A stretch of 64,000 nucleotides of DNA from Rhodocyclales bacterium. Lineage in GTDB: Bacteria > Pseudomonadota > Gammaproteobacteria > Burkholderiales > Rhodocyclaceae. Shown here piece by piece: positions 29,381 to 37,687 of this stretch; positions within the stretch are counted from its first letter, which is position 1; every line of letters starts with the position of its first letter. The notes under the pieces were generated by a model. The model was not told where the DNA came from. It ran no database searches and saw nothing but the letters and a program-made list of their open reading frames with translations. Position numbers and translations under genes: made by a program. The stretch covers positions 1-64,000 of the forward strand of contig JAPLQY010000077.1 in assembly GCA_026399475.1 (NCBI GenBank), read 5' to 3'.

Positions 29381-29980
29381 ATGGGAGATCGCGAGGCAGA
29401 CCGGATACTGGTCGAGCGAGTGCAGGCGGGTGACAAGCAGGCTTTCGGCCTTCTGGTTGCCAAGTACCAGCGCAGGCTCGCGCGTCTGATTTCGCGCATG
29501 GTGCGTGATTCGGCCGAAGTGGAGGACATTGTTCAGGACAGTTTCATTCGGGCCTACCGTGCGTTGCCGGGGTTTCGCAACGACAGCGCGTTTTATACCT
29601 GGCTGTACCGGATTGGCGTCAATACCGCAAAGAACTGGCTGGTAACCCATGGCCGGCGCGCGTCGGCGACTACCGGGGTAGATAGCGAGGAGGCGGAAAG
29701 CCATGACGATGCCGACCTGCTGCGTGACAACGACACTCCCGAGCGGCTGTTGATGACGAAGCAGATCGGCCAGACGGTGAACGCGGCGATGGAAGCGCTG
29801 CCCGAGGAGTTGCGCACGGCGATTACCCTGCGCGAAATCGAGGGTTTGTCGTACGAGGAAATAGCGCAAGTGATGGATTGCCCGATTGGCACCGTGCGCT
29901 CGAGGATTTTCCGTGCGCGCGATGCAATTTCGGCGAAATTGAGGCCCTTGCTCGATGCGGCCCCGGACAAGAGATGGTGA
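29381..29980 (+). CDS. rpoE: RNA polymerase sigma factor RpoE (AlgU)
   Basis: This 199-residue ECF sigma factor has region 2 (DSAEVEDIVQDSFIRAYRAL, then FYTWLYRIGVNTAKNWL) and region 4 with helix-turn-helix EGLSYEEIAQVMDCPIGTVRSR. It directs the envelope-stress response and is held by RseA, encoded 4 bases downstream. The start MGDREADRILVERVQ matches the family. The operon continues with rseA, rseB, rseC and mucD. Confidence 0.97.
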   Translation: MGDREADRILVERVQAGDKQAFGLLVAKYQRRLARLISRMVRDSAEVEDIVQDSFIRAYRALPGFRNDSAFYTWLYRIGVNTAKNWLVTHGRRASATTGVDSEEAESHDDADLLRDNDTPERLLMTKQIGQTVNAAMEALPEELRTAITLREIEGLSYEEIAQVMDCPIGTVRSRIFRARDAISAKLRPLLDAAPDKRW

Positions 29981-29984
29981 TGAC

Positions 29985-30488
29985 ATGAAGACACGGATTT
30001 CTGCGCTGATGGATGGCGAACTCGAGGACCACGAAATTGCGGAGACGCTGCGCGCTCTGCGTCGCAGCGACGAGTTGCGCAGCCAGTGGTGCGACTGCCA
30101 GTTGATTGGTGCTGCCTTGCGCGGCGAACATCGGCTCGACATCGATGTCGCTGCGCGAGTGATGTCGGCGATTGATCTGGAGCCTACGGTGATGGCGCCG
30201 AAACCGGGCCGCATGCCCGGATGGCAGCGGCCGGCCCTGGCACTGGCAGCCTCGGCTGCCGGTGTCGTTGTGGTTGCCTGGCTGGCACTGGTGCCGGGTG
30301 GCGAAGGGGCACCGGCCGGGGCAGCCAGGCTCGCTGGCACCAAGCCGGGACCGGTGCCGGCACAGTCGCAGTCGACACCTCGCTTGCAGGAGTACCTGCT
30401 GGCACACCAGGCTTACGCGCCAGGTGGCGCCATCGTCGGCGGTGCCCGCAATATCCGCACGGTTGCCGCATCGGGTGAGGGGCGCTGA
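29985..30488 (+). CDS. rseA: Anti-sigma-E factor RseA (MucA-like)
   Basis: The 167-residue single-pass membrane protein has a cytosolic anti-sigma domain (MKTRISALMDGELED, then LRSQWCDCQLIGAALRGE), one membrane segment (about 83-103) and a short Ala/Pro/Gln-rich periplasmic tail. Regulated proteolysis of such proteins frees RpoE. Its stop overlaps the start of rseB. Confidence 0.92.
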   Translation: MKTRISALMDGELEDHEIAETLRALRRSDELRSQWCDCQLIGAALRGEHRLDIDVAARVMSAIDLEPTVMAPKPGRMPGWQRPALALAASAAGVVVVAWLALVPGGEGAPAGAARLAGTKPGPVPAQSQSTPRLQEYLLAHQAYAPGGAIVGGARNIRTVAASGEGR

Positions 30489-31447
30489 TGACTGCTGTCG
30501 GTACCCCGCTGCTGGTGTTGTTTGCAGTCCTGCTGGCACCGACAGCGGCACTGGCGGATGACGGGCTGGCCTTGTTGCAGCGTATCGCCCAAGGTTCGCG
30601 GCAACTGACCTACAGCGGTACTTTCGTCTATCGCAGCGGTGGCAAGGTGGACACCTCCCGCATTGCGCATTCGCTGACCGATGGGCTTGAAGTGGAGCGA
30701 ATCGAGGCCCTCGACGGCAGTCCGCGCGAGGTGCTGCGCGCCGGCAGTGAAGTCAAATGTTTTTTTCCTGAAGAAAAGCTCGTCATCGTCGAGAACCGTT
30801 CGAGCCAGCGCGGATTCCCGGCTTTGCTACCCGCCGGTTTGGGCAGTTTGCCCGAGCACTATGCCATTCGCAGCGGCGGCTCGGGGCGGGTCGCGGGGGT
30901 GAAGAGCCGCGCTGTGCTTCTGCAGCCGCGTGACGACTTGCGCTATGGCCATGAACTCTGGATGGACGCTGCCAGCGGTTTGTTGCTGAAGGCCAATCTG
31001 GTCGGCGAGCGCGGCGAGACCCTCGAGTCGTTTGCCTTTACCGAAGTAAAGATCGGCGGCCCGCTCGAGCGAGAGGCGCTGAAACCGCATTTCGACAGCG
31101 AGCGCGTTCGCGTGCAACAGGTCAGGTCGACCGAGATGAAGCCGGACGACATTGGCTGGACCTTCCGTACGCTGCTGCCTGGCTTTCGCAAAGTGGCAAC
31201 CATGAAGCGACAAACAGCGCCTGAGAGTCCCGAGAGCCTGCACGTGGTGTTTTCCGACGGCCTGGCATCGATCTCGGTATTTATCGAACCCGGCGGTTCG
31301 GCCGGCGAAGCCGAGACGGTGTCTACAGCCGGCCCGGTCAGCGTGTATCGCCGTCAATTGGGCGAGCATCGGCTGGTGGTCATGGGTGAGGTGCCGGCGC
31401 TTGCCGTCAAGCGCCTCGGCGACGGCATCGAACGGAGGAGAAAATGA
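30488..31447 (+). CDS. rseB: Sigma-E regulatory protein RseB (MucB)
   Basis: The 319-residue periplasmic protein has a signal peptide ending in ALADDG and a two-domain MucB body (QLTYSGTFVYRSGG early, GWTFRTLLPGFRKV later). It binds RseA and senses lipopolysaccharide or lipids, delaying RseA cleavage. The ATG overlaps the rseA stop and its own stop overlaps rseC, so translation is coupled throughout. Confidence 0.94.
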   Translation: MTAVGTPLLVLFAVLLAPTAALADDGLALLQRIAQGSRQLTYSGTFVYRSGGKVDTSRIAHSLTDGLEVERIEALDGSPREVLRAGSEVKCFFPEEKLVIVENRSSQRGFPALLPAGLGSLPEHYAIRSGGSGRVAGVKSRAVLLQPRDDLRYGHELWMDAASGLLLKANLVGERGETLESFAFTEVKIGGPLEREALKPHFDSERVRVQQVRSTEMKPDDIGWTFRTLLPGFRKVATMKRQTAPESPESLHVVFSDGLASISVFIEPGGSAGEAETVSTAGPVSVYRRQLGEHRLVVMGEVPALAVKRLGDGIERRRK

Positions 31448-31890
31448 GCCAGTGCGATGCCGTTGTGGTGGAAGTCTCCGGCTGTGAAGTCCTGGTCGAA
31501 GTACCTGGCCGCGCACCTGCCTGTGGCAACTGCAAAAGCTCGGAGGCTTGTCAGGATGGGCTGCTCGGCTTGAGCGCAGGCCCTCGCCGCTACCGGCTGA
31601 ATAATTTGATCGGAGCCCGTGTCGGCGACCGCGTTTCCCTCAGCGTGGCCGATGGCACGCTCTGGCGTGCTTCACTGGCCTCCTATGTGTTGCCTGTTTT
31701 GCTCTCCATCGGCGGTGCATTGATCGGGCAGTCAATGGGTGGTGATGCGTGGGCCGTGCTTGGAACGCTGGCCGGCCTCGGCTGCGGCCTTGCCTTGCTG
31801 CGCAGCAAGGAGATTCGCGCACGGCGCGAGGACAGTCTGTTTTCGTTGCAAGTCCAAACCAATGAAGTACGTTTCAAGGAACAATCATGA
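31444..31890 (+). CDS. rseC: Membrane protein RseC
   Basis: This 148-residue protein has the RseC layout: an N-terminal cysteine-rich domain (CGNCKSSEACQDG) followed by two membrane segments (about 80-118). RseC-family proteins affect sigma-E activity or electron transfer complexes such as Rsx. It overlaps rseB at its start and mucD at its end, inside the stress operon. Confidence 0.9.
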   Translation: MSQCDAVVVEVSGCEVLVEVPGRAPACGNCKSSEACQDGLLGLSAGPRRYRLNNLIGARVGDRVSLSVADGTLWRASLASYVLPVLLSIGGALIGQSMGGDAWAVLGTLAGLGCGLALLRSKEIRARREDSLFSLQVQTNEVRFKEQS

Positions 31891-33326
31891 AGAAACTTCT
31901 CATTTCGCTCTCACTAGCTTTTTCATTGCTGTTCTCGCTCCAGGTACAGGCGCAAGCTCGCGACTTGCCTGACTTTACCGAACTGGTCGAGAAGCAGGGC
32001 GCGACGGTGGTCAATATCAGCACCACCCAGATTATCAAGGGGCGCCGTGGCGGCCAGCAGTTCCCGTTCGATGGGGACGAGTCGACCCAGGAGTTCCTCC
32101 GTCGCTTCTTCCCGGGCCAGATTCCGAATGCCCCGGGCGTGCCGCAGGAGTTCAAGAACCGCTCGCTGGGTTCCGGCTTCATCATCAGCGCCGACGGCCA
32201 CATCCTGACCAATGCGCATGTCGTCGATGGTGCTGACGAGGTCCTGGTCAAGCTTACCGACAAGCGCGAGTTCAAGGCCAAGGTGCTGGGTGCCGACAAG
32301 CGCACCGATGTCGCGCTGATCAAGATCGAAGCCAGCAATCTGCAGGTGGTGAAGCTGGGCGACTCGGTCAAGCTCAAGGTCGGCGAATGGGTGGTAGCGA
32401 TAGGTTCGCCCTTCGGCCTCGAAAATACGGTCACCGCCGGCATCGTAAGTGCCAAGGGGCGTTCGCTGACGCATGAGAATTTCGTGCCCTTCATCCAGAC
32501 CGATGCGGCGATCAATCCGGGCAACTCAGGCGGGCCATTGTTCAACATGAAGGGCGAGGTGATCGGCATCAATTCGCAGATTTATTCGCGCTCCGGTGGC
32601 TCGATGGGCTTGTCGTTTGCGATTCCCATCGATCTGGCGATGGAGATCCAGAGCCAGCTGAAGTCAAAAGGCAAGGTCAGTCGCGGCCGTCTCGGCATAG
32701 GCATTCAGGAAGTCAGCAAGGAACTCGCGGAGTCCTTCAATCTTGGCAAGCCGCAGGGCGCATTGGTGGCGTCGGTAGAGAAAGGTGCGGCGGCCGACAA
32801 GGCCGGGATTGAAGTGGGCGACATCATTCTCAAATTCGATGGCAAGGCGGTGGCTGAATCCAGCGATCTGCCGCGCATGGTGGGAGCCACCCGGCCCGGC
32901 AGCAAGGTCGTTGTCCAGCTTTGGCGCAAGGGCGCCGGCCGCGATGTGAGCGTTGCGGTGGGTGAGATTCCGGACGATGAAGGTGGCACGCGCAGTACCA
33001 GCCGTAGCGGCAAGTCTGCCGAGCCGCCGGCGGCCAATCGACTCGGTTTGGTGCTGACGGTTCCGACGGCGGAGCAGAAGCGGACGCTGGGCATCCAGCA
33101 CGGATTGATCGTCGAGGAAGTCAGAAACGGCGGAACGCGCACCGAACTGCGGTCCGGCGACATCATCCTGTCGGCGATCATCAAGGGCAGCCAGACGGAC
33201 GTCAAATCACTGTCGCAGTTCAATGACCTGCTCCAGGGCGTCGACAAGAGCGCCACGATTACCCTGCTGGTGCGGCGCGGCGACGCGCAGACCTTCATCA
33301 CCATCAAGGGAGTCCCGGATAAATAG
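31887..33326 (+). CDS. mucD: Periplasmic serine endoprotease MucD/DegP family
   Basis: The 479-residue protease has a signal peptide (about 1-24), a trypsin-like domain with the His/Asp/Ser triad at about 111 (LTNAHVVDG), 141 (RTDVALIKI) and 214 (NPGNSGGPL), and two PDZ domains (about 270-360 and 385-475). It degrades misfolded envelope proteins and belongs to the sigma-E regulon. Its start overlaps rseC. Confidence 0.96.
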   Translation: MKKLLISLSLAFSLLFSLQVQAQARDLPDFTELVEKQGATVVNISTTQIIKGRRGGQQFPFDGDESTQEFLRRFFPGQIPNAPGVPQEFKNRSLGSGFIISADGHILTNAHVVDGADEVLVKLTDKREFKAKVLGADKRTDVALIKIEASNLQVVKLGDSVKLKVGEWVVAIGSPFGLENTVTAGIVSAKGRSLTHENFVPFIQTDAAINPGNSGGPLFNMKGEVIGINSQIYSRSGGSMGLSFAIPIDLAMEIQSQLKSKGKVSRGRLGIGIQEVSKELAESFNLGKPQGALVASVEKGAAADKAGIEVGDIILKFDGKAVAESSDLPRMVGATRPGSKVVVQLWRKGAGRDVSVAVGEIPDDEGGTRSTSRSGKSAEPPAANRLGLVLTVPTAEQKRTLGIQHGLIVEEVRNGGTRTELRSGDIILSAIIKGSQTDVKSLSQFNDLLQGVDKSATITLLVRRGDAQTFITIKGVPDK

Positions 33327-33354
33327 GCCTCCGCAGAGTCGGCCGGCGCCGCAG

Positions 33355-33600
33355 TTGCGGCTGTTCAGCCGCGAATACTGCCATCTGTGCCACGACATGC
33401 TCGCTGCGCTGGAAGCCTTGCGCGGCGAGCCGGATGTGCCGTATTTTGTGATCGAGGTGCTGGATGTCGATGCTGATCCGGTGCTGGAAGCGAAATACAA
33501 CGAACTGGTGCCGGTGCTGGTCGATGGCGAGGGTCGCGAACTCTGCCACTACTTCCTCGACGCGGCGAAAGTACGTGAGTATTTGGGTGCTTTAGGCTAA
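33355..33600 (+). CDS. Glutaredoxin-like thiol protein (DUF836 type)
   Basis: The small thioredoxin-fold protein of about 81 residues has the redox pair in REYCHLCHDM and the conserved LVPVLVDGEG with cis-proline loop. The ORF continues upstream without a good start. TTG at 33355, just ahead of the first beta strand (LRLFSREYC), is the most sensible initiation codon, but no ribosome site is evident. The gene lies between mucD and lepA in many betaproteobacteria, and that neighbour relation is broken here by the integrated element. Confidence 0.75.
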   Translation: MRLFSREYCHLCHDMLAALEALRGEPDVPYFVIEVLDVDADPVLEAKYNELVPVLVDGEGRELCHYFLDAAKVREYLGALG

Positions 33601-33626
33601 AATCCGCCCCTTGCTTTAATGCCTCC

Positions 33627-33663
33627 AAGGTGCTCAAGGGCTTGAATGAGCGCCTTTTTTTAT
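33627..33663 (+). terminator. Terminator after the glutaredoxin-like gene
   Basis: The stem AAGGTGCTCA / TGAGCGCCTT (one wobble) is followed by a T-run to 33661. It ends the rpoE-mucD-grx unit seven bases before the left attachment core. Confidence 0.85.
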
Positions 33664-33669
33664 TGTCCC

Positions 33670-33685
33670 TGGATCACATCCGCAA
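33670..33685. repeat. Left attachment core
   Basis: TGGATCACATCCGCAA is identical to the lepA 5' end at 52638-52653. The base before (C versus A) and after (G versus C) differ, which defines the limits of the core. Confidence 0.88.
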
Positions 33686-33748
33686 GTATTTTCTGCGTGC
33701 CTTGTCTGGCAAGGCTTTGAGAGCGGTTTGAGAGTTGCGTTTCTGAAT

Positions 33749-33770
33749 CCTACCCGCATTCCTACCCTCA
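33749..33770 (+). repeat. Left arm-type integrase site pair
   Basis: Two tandem 11-base words (CCTACCCGCAT, TCCTACCCTCA) match the pair at 52497-52518 and an inverted copy at 52467-52480. Repeats of this kind on both sides of an att core are typical arm sites for tyrosine integrases. Confidence 0.65.
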
Positions 33771-33852
33771 TTTTTTGACGCCATGGACACGACTCGCTTT
33801 GCGGTGGATTGAGCGGATAACCCCGGCTATTTGAGCCGGGGCTCTCGTCATT

Positions 33853-34716
33853 TCATTTCGTTACCGTCACTCGCACCTCCTCCCGGCCTTTTCCCCGGTA
33901 GCGATCCAGATCGACGCCGCGAAGCTCAGGCACCTTCTTGTAATCCACGTTCCCGGTCTTCCAGAGCTTCACCACGCTGACTCCGCTGCCGGTCTCGCGT
34001 GGATTCTTCGCCAGATCAACCAGCCGCTGCCGGGCCGCGTCCAGAGCTTCATCCGCGCTATCAGCGTTGCGCTTGGCCGCCACGAAGGCTGCCGCTGCGT
34101 CACCCCACGCCGGATCGTCACGCTGCACTGAATCCGCGTCGGCCAACGGTGGCGGCGCCTCGCCATCAAGGTACTGGCTGAACGTGTCCCACGCTCCGCG
34201 TATGGCCTCCATGGCAGGCTCATCTCGGTGCAGGGTGAGGAGCAGTCCTTCGTTACCCACATACACCCACAGGTGGGCTTCTGAGGCTCCGGATACCATC
34301 ATCTGGTGCTGAATCTGGGCGGCGTAATACGCAGGCACAGCACCTTCCCGCGCCTCCCGCCACAGCTTCGACTGTCGGCCCCGGAAGGGGCACTTGACCT
34401 CCACGATCAGGTCACCGGCAAGCGTGATCCCGTCCAGACTGGCCGAGTACAGCCCGTCCTGCATCACCAGCGGGTTCATGACGTGTCCAGTCTGGGCTTC
34501 GTAGCTTGCTCTGGCCTGCGGCTCAAGCTGAGTGCCGTGTGTCATGGCCTGTGTCACCGCCTGCGTGCTCCTGCCGGTCTTGATCAGCCACAGCTGGTAA
34601 GGCGTAACCCACGGGCTGATGCCCAGCACGGCGGGCGTTTCAGACGCATTGCGCATGGTGCGCCGGTAGTCGAGCCACTCCTGACTTCCCTGTATGAGTT
34701 TCAAGGTCGCAGCCAT
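33853..34716 (-). CDS. YqaJ-like phage-type exonuclease
   Basis: This nuclease of about 287 residues belongs to the lambda-exonuclease/YqaJ recombinase family. Visible motifs are VLGISPWVTPYQLWLIKTGR, GTQLEPQARASYE, the acidic SLDGIT and the core Asp/Glu-x-Lys in LIVEVKCPFRG. It would resect double-strand ends for the annealing protein encoded just upstream. ATG at 34716 is chosen because AAGGAGG precedes it and it forms an ATGA overlap with that gene. A GTG one codon earlier is possible. Confidence 0.9.
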   Translation of the reverse strand: MAATLKLIQGSQEWLDYRRTMRNASETPAVLGISPWVTPYQLWLIKTGRSTQAVTQAMTHGTQLEPQARASYEAQTGHVMNPLVMQDGLYSASLDGITLAGDLIVEVKCPFRGRQSKLWREAREGAVPAYYAAQIQHQMMVSGASEAHLWVYVGNEGLLLTLHRDEPAMEAIRGAWDTFSQYLDGEAPPPLADADSVQRDDPAWGDAAAAFVAAKRNADSADEALDAARQRLVDLAKNPRETGSGVSVVKLWKTGNVDYKKVPELRGVDLDRYRGKGREEVRVTVTK

Positions 34717-35381
34717 CACGCAGCCTCCTTCCGGTTACGCGCTTGTTCCAGACTGCGGATAACCCGGCTTGCCTCGGTCTTGGCGATGTTTTCGATACGA
34801 GCAATGCCGAAGTAGTCGAGTACCTTCTGTAGCTCGGTGCCGGTTTCCTTAATCAGCTTGTTGATGTAGCCCACCTGCGCAGGCGTGATGGTGTCGCCAC
34901 GTGGTGTCGGCAACGTGGTCACCGTGGCGGGTGCAGGTTGAGTTGTGGGGGTTTTGTCGGTTGCTGGTGCCCCCTTATCGTCGTCCGCCTCGATCAGCGG
35001 CAGGTCTTCACCTGCATACAGATTCAAGCCCAGACCATGCAGCGCGATGGCCTTGACCAGACACCGCTGGATCGACGCGTTGATGTCGAAACTTGACGGC
35101 GCGAGGATCGGACGATTCTTGCTGTCTAGCACAGGATGAATCTGGCTGAGGCTGATTCCCTTTACACAGACCGACACCTCGACGAAGACACCAAGATCGG
35201 TGTTCAGGAAGGGCAGTCCGTCAAAACGCTGCACGTGCCACGTTGCCACGGGGTCGAACTGCCGTAACTGGCTGACAGCGAAGGGCCATGACAGATAACT
35301 GAACTGGCCTTTCTTCTCGACATGATTGTTGACGTCGATCTTGGAAAGCTCGACGAAGTAGTTTTCACTGCTTGATTTCAT
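34716..35381 (-). CDS. DUF1071 single-strand annealing protein (Sak-like)
   Basis: The 221-residue protein is related to the DUF1071 recombinases: YFVELSKIDVNNHVEKKGQ at the N terminus, then QFSYLSWPFAVSQL and a central SSFDINASIQRCLVKAIALHGLGLNLYAGEDL. A Pro/Thr-rich linker leads to a helical C-terminal tail. With the YqaJ nuclease it forms a two-gene homologous recombination cassette like Red exo/beta in function. ATG at 35381 has AAGGAAA upstream. Confidence 0.85.
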   Translation of the reverse strand: MKSSSENYFVELSKIDVNNHVEKKGQFSYLSWPFAVSQLRQFDPVATWHVQRFDGLPFLNTDLGVFVEVSVCVKGISLSQIHPVLDSKNRPILAPSSFDINASIQRCLVKAIALHGLGLNLYAGEDLPLIEADDDKGAPATDKTPTTQPAPATVTTLPTPRGDTITPAQVGYINKLIKETGTELQKVLDYFGIARIENIAKTEASRVIRSLEQARNRKEAA

Positions 35382-35411
35382 GGTATTTCCTTTCAGGATG
35401 TGTAAACGACA

Positions 35412-35457
35412 ACGCCCCCCGGCGAGCACGCGGGATGCGTGCGTCACCGAGGGGCGT
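35412..35457 (-). promoter_or_regulatory. Leader hairpin upstream of the annealing-protein gene
   Basis: A nested stem-loop has outer arms ACGCCCC / GGGGCGT and inner arms GCACGC / GCGTGC. It ends about 30 bases before the start codon on the minus strand. It is one of three hairpins in equivalent positions in this element. Confidence 0.55.
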
Positions 35458-35608
35458 AGGAATGCCTGCTCAGAAATGCAGGCGAAGGTTTTGCAACGCT
35501 GTCAGTTTTTTGACCCCATCAGCCTTGCGGAAGAGTCTTGTTGTTATGCCCAGCGTGGTCCGTGCACAGACCACCCAAGGTTGAATTTCAAGCGGGGCAG
35601 GCAACACC

Positions 35609-35650
35609 CAAAACCCCCACAATTCGAGTTCTGGGGGTTCTGGGGGTAGC
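35609..35650 (-). terminator. Terminator after ardC
   Basis: On the minus strand, arms AACCCCCA and TGGGGGTT are followed by TT. It is closely similar in sequence to the terminator at 47451-47491, so the two are duplicated copies. Confidence 0.7.
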
Positions 35651-36543
35651 TATGCCGCCAATGCTTCGGCTGGAACCGCTTCACTGTGCGGCGCAGGTGC
35701 GCTGACTGTTTCACCCAGCACGTAGTCTGCTGCTTTCTGCGCTGCACCAGCGGCGGTGAAGATGAGCCGCTTTTCCCGGCGCAGGGCGTCGAGCCACGAG
35801 TCGATGTAACTGGCATGCTCAAGACGGGCGGGGATGCCGACATGGGCGCACAGGAAAGCCGCCCCCATCTCGGCCACCAGTTCTTCGTAGGCGTAGGCTT
35901 CGATGCCGTGCCGCCTGCCGAGCACACGGTTCAAGCGACGCGGATGGCCTGTCCAATGCACAGTCTCGTGCAGGGCCGTCGAGTAATAATCGTCTGGCGT
36001 TTCGAACCACGACTCAGGCGGTAACTGAATCAGATCTTCACTTGGCGAATAGAACGCCCGGTTGCCGCCGTGCCGGATGACAGCGCCGGTTTCGTACAGC
36101 AACTGCTCCGCCTCACCCAGCGGCTGCCAGACAGCCGGGGAGGGCCGTAACTCGAACTTCTCCGGCAGAAACTCAAGCTGGGCTGTGTTGAACACGGTGT
36201 AGCTCCTGAGCATGGGCACTACGCGCTTCTGCTCGTCGTCGGCTTCAACGTCATCGCCGACTTCCTTCATCTTGAAGAAGATGACCTGAGCGCCGTGCTC
36301 GCCTTTCCTGACCTTGGCACCCAACTCGTTGGCTTGACGCAGCGTGACCCAGCGAGAGTCGCTGTAGCTGCGCATGTCGGCCTCGATGGCGAGCATCAAC
36401 ACGTTGATGCCCCGGTACGTCTTCCCGGTGGCGAGATTGCTCGGCAAGGCCGTGCCGTCCCGCCATGGGCAAATCCACGGCGGTGTTCCTGCTTCGAGTG
36501 CGGTGATGATTCTGTTCGTTACTTCGGTGTAGATGTCTTTCAT
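35650..36543 (-). CDS. ardC: ArdC-type antirestriction protein
   Basis: The 297-residue protein has the ArdC two-domain layout. The N-terminal single-strand-DNA-binding region (about 1-130) has IYTEVTNRIITALEAG and GTPPWICPW. The zincin-like C-terminal domain carries the metal site HETVHWTGH with a downstream EELVAEMGAAFL. ArdC proteins protect incoming DNA from restriction, and are typical of plasmids and integrative elements. A terminator-like hairpin stands 22 bases before its start and another follows its stop. Confidence 0.9.
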   Translation of the reverse strand: MKDIYTEVTNRIITALEAGTPPWICPWRDGTALPSNLATGKTYRGINVLMLAIEADMRSYSDSRWVTLRQANELGAKVRKGEHGAQVIFFKMKEVGDDVEADDEQKRVVPMLRSYTVFNTAQLEFLPEKFELRPSPAVWQPLGEAEQLLYETGAVIRHGGNRAFYSPSEDLIQLPPESWFETPDDYYSTALHETVHWTGHPRRLNRVLGRRHGIEAYAYEELVAEMGAAFLCAHVGIPARLEHASYIDSWLDALRREKRLIFTAAGAAQKAADYVLGETVSAPAPHSEAVPAEALAA

Positions 36544-36556
36544 TTTCGGCTCCTAG

Positions 36557-36598
36557 AAAAAGGTTCGGCCCCGCTGGGAGTTACCCAGACGGGGCCGA
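36557..36598 (-). terminator. Leader terminator-like hairpin before ardC
   Basis: Minus-strand stem TCGGCCCCG..TGGG / CCCA..CGGGGCCGA is followed after three bases by TTTTT. It lies between the upstream gene and the ardC ribosome site and may act as an attenuator or as terminator of the preceding unit. Confidence 0.65.
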
Positions 36599-36660
36599 CA
36601 AAGGGATGGAACGAAGAGGTACTACTGGACTATCTGAACTTCATAAACTGGCAAACCCAA

Positions 36661-36690
36661 AGTTGGGCGGGTCAACGCCCAACTTTTCAG
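36661..36690. terminator. Bidirectional hairpin downstream of small membrane gene
   Basis: The perfect 10-bp stem AAGTTGGGCG / CGCCCAACTT has a 6-base loop with A- and T-rich flanks. It lies in the gap between the 91-residue membrane protein gene and ardC. Confidence 0.65.
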
Positions 36691-36803
36691 CTAGTGCAGC
36701 AACCGCATGACTACGCGGATGAGGATGCGGACACTGTGGCGTCCGGCTTCGCCGGTAGCGGCAGCGAGAAAAACCCAGCGCAGGGTCTTGTCACGCTTGG
36801 CTG

Positions 36804-37079
36804 CTACACGTCGAGTCGAATCCTGCCGGGAATGTAGAAGTCTCCATCCACGTAGCCAACGAGCCGCTTCAGCCCGGAGGTAGCCAAGCTGGTCAGCAAA
36901 CCTGCGACGGTAGCTGCCATCACGCCGCTGAATGTCCCGAAGTGGATGATCAGCACTAGTACCGTGACCATCAGGTCCAGTGCTAGGTCGTACTTCAGCA
37001 TGCGCAGGGCTGTCCTGCGTGGCAGTTTCGTCAGCAGCAGCCCTGCCGCGAGGAAGATCGTGAATCCGGTCGCAAGCAT
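36804..37079 (-). CDS. Small hydrophobic protein of unknown function
   Basis: The 91-residue protein has an N-terminal hydrophobic segment (about 1-18) and a second from about 33 to 63, then a C-terminal VGYVDGDFYIPGRIRLDV that is probably cytosolic. GGGGGA lies close upstream of the ATG. It is preceded by a 63-codon gene 12 bases away, suggesting an operon. I do not recognise the family; small membrane proteins of this kind are frequent in integrative elements. Confidence 0.6.
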   Translation of the reverse strand: MLATGFTIFLAAGLLLTKLPRRTALRMLKYDLALDLMVTVLVLIIHFGTFSGVMAATVAGLLTSLATSGLKRLVGYVDGDFYIPGRIRLDV

Positions 37080-37091
37080 GATCTTCCCCCT

Positions 37092-37283
37092 TCAACGGAC
37101 GTTTGGGCGGCGGGATTCCTCCCACGCCTGACTTACGTCAGTGGCCACCTGCGTTGCTACCGCAGGCAGTTCAGCGACGCATCCAGCTACGGCACGCAAG
37201 GCCCTGAATGTGAAAAGCGCAGCAGTCTTGGTAATGCCGGCCTCGGTGCGGGTGTTGCTGAATGCTACAGGTTGCAGTTTCAT
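37092..37283 (-). CDS. 63-residue protein of unknown function
   Basis: The protein begins MKLQPVAFSNTRTEAGITKT. It has a mildly hydrophobic, alanine/valine-rich middle (AALFTFRALRAVAGCVAELP) and a polar C terminus. AAGGAG sits 8 bases upstream of the ATG at 37283, which is strong support for translation. A terminator-like hairpin precedes the ribosome site. No family is recognised. Confidence 0.55.
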   Translation of the reverse strand: MKLQPVAFSNTRTEAGITKTAALFTFRALRAVAGCVAELPAVATQVATDVSQAWEESRRPNVR

Positions 37284-37311
37284 GGTGATACTCCTTTTGG
37301 TAGGTACAACG

Positions 37312-37345
37312 AAAAACGGCGCTGTCCGAGATGGACGAGCGCCGT
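37312..37345 (-). terminator. Leader terminator-like hairpin before the 63-codon gene
   Basis: Minus-strand stem ACGGCGCT..GTCC / GGAC..AGCGCCGT is followed directly by TTTTT, with the AAGGAG and ATG of the next gene about 20-30 bases beyond. It is the clearest of the three hairpins of this type. Confidence 0.7.
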
Positions 37346-37687
37346 GGGCATGGCCAACCAGCGGGTGCTGATCAGTCAATTCATGGATTCAAAGATGAGA
37401 TACAAGCTTTGTCGGGCAACAGCCAGCAGCGGGGCTGATTCAGGCCACTATGTTCTGCGTATGCGCACGATCAGAGCGGCGATAGGCCACGTTCGACACC
37501 GGTGGTTTGCCGAACGCGAAAACGAGAAATGAATTCTGCTAGGTGTGCCAGAAAGGGACCCCTACCAGAACAGGAATCCGAAAACGTACACGGGGTAGGT
37601 GTTTCAGGGATGAGGGGGTGGAGTACCGAGCGCGTAGATTCGCTATATTTATATATATTTGCTTCAGGAATAATATGCTGTCCGCAT
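37346..37687. other. Non-coding spacer inside the element
   Basis: No ORF with a plausible start and ribosome site is seen. An A/T-rich run (around 37638-37675) may carry promoters. Nothing else is evident. Confidence 0.5.

Noticed and set aside
33601-33852. tRNA gene at the left attachment site, as usual for P4-type integrases
   Set aside because: No cloverleaf-like arms or CCA-end pattern is visible; the att core matches the lepA 5' end instead.
35461-35608. Small gene between the annealing-protein leader and the ardC terminator
   Set aside because: Short frames exist on both strands but none has a ribosome site or conserved look.
36691-37125. 144-codon ORF overlapping the 91-residue membrane protein gene
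   Set aside because: The membrane-protein frame has a better ribosome site and sensible hydrophobic segments; this frame is Arg/Gly-rich without pattern.
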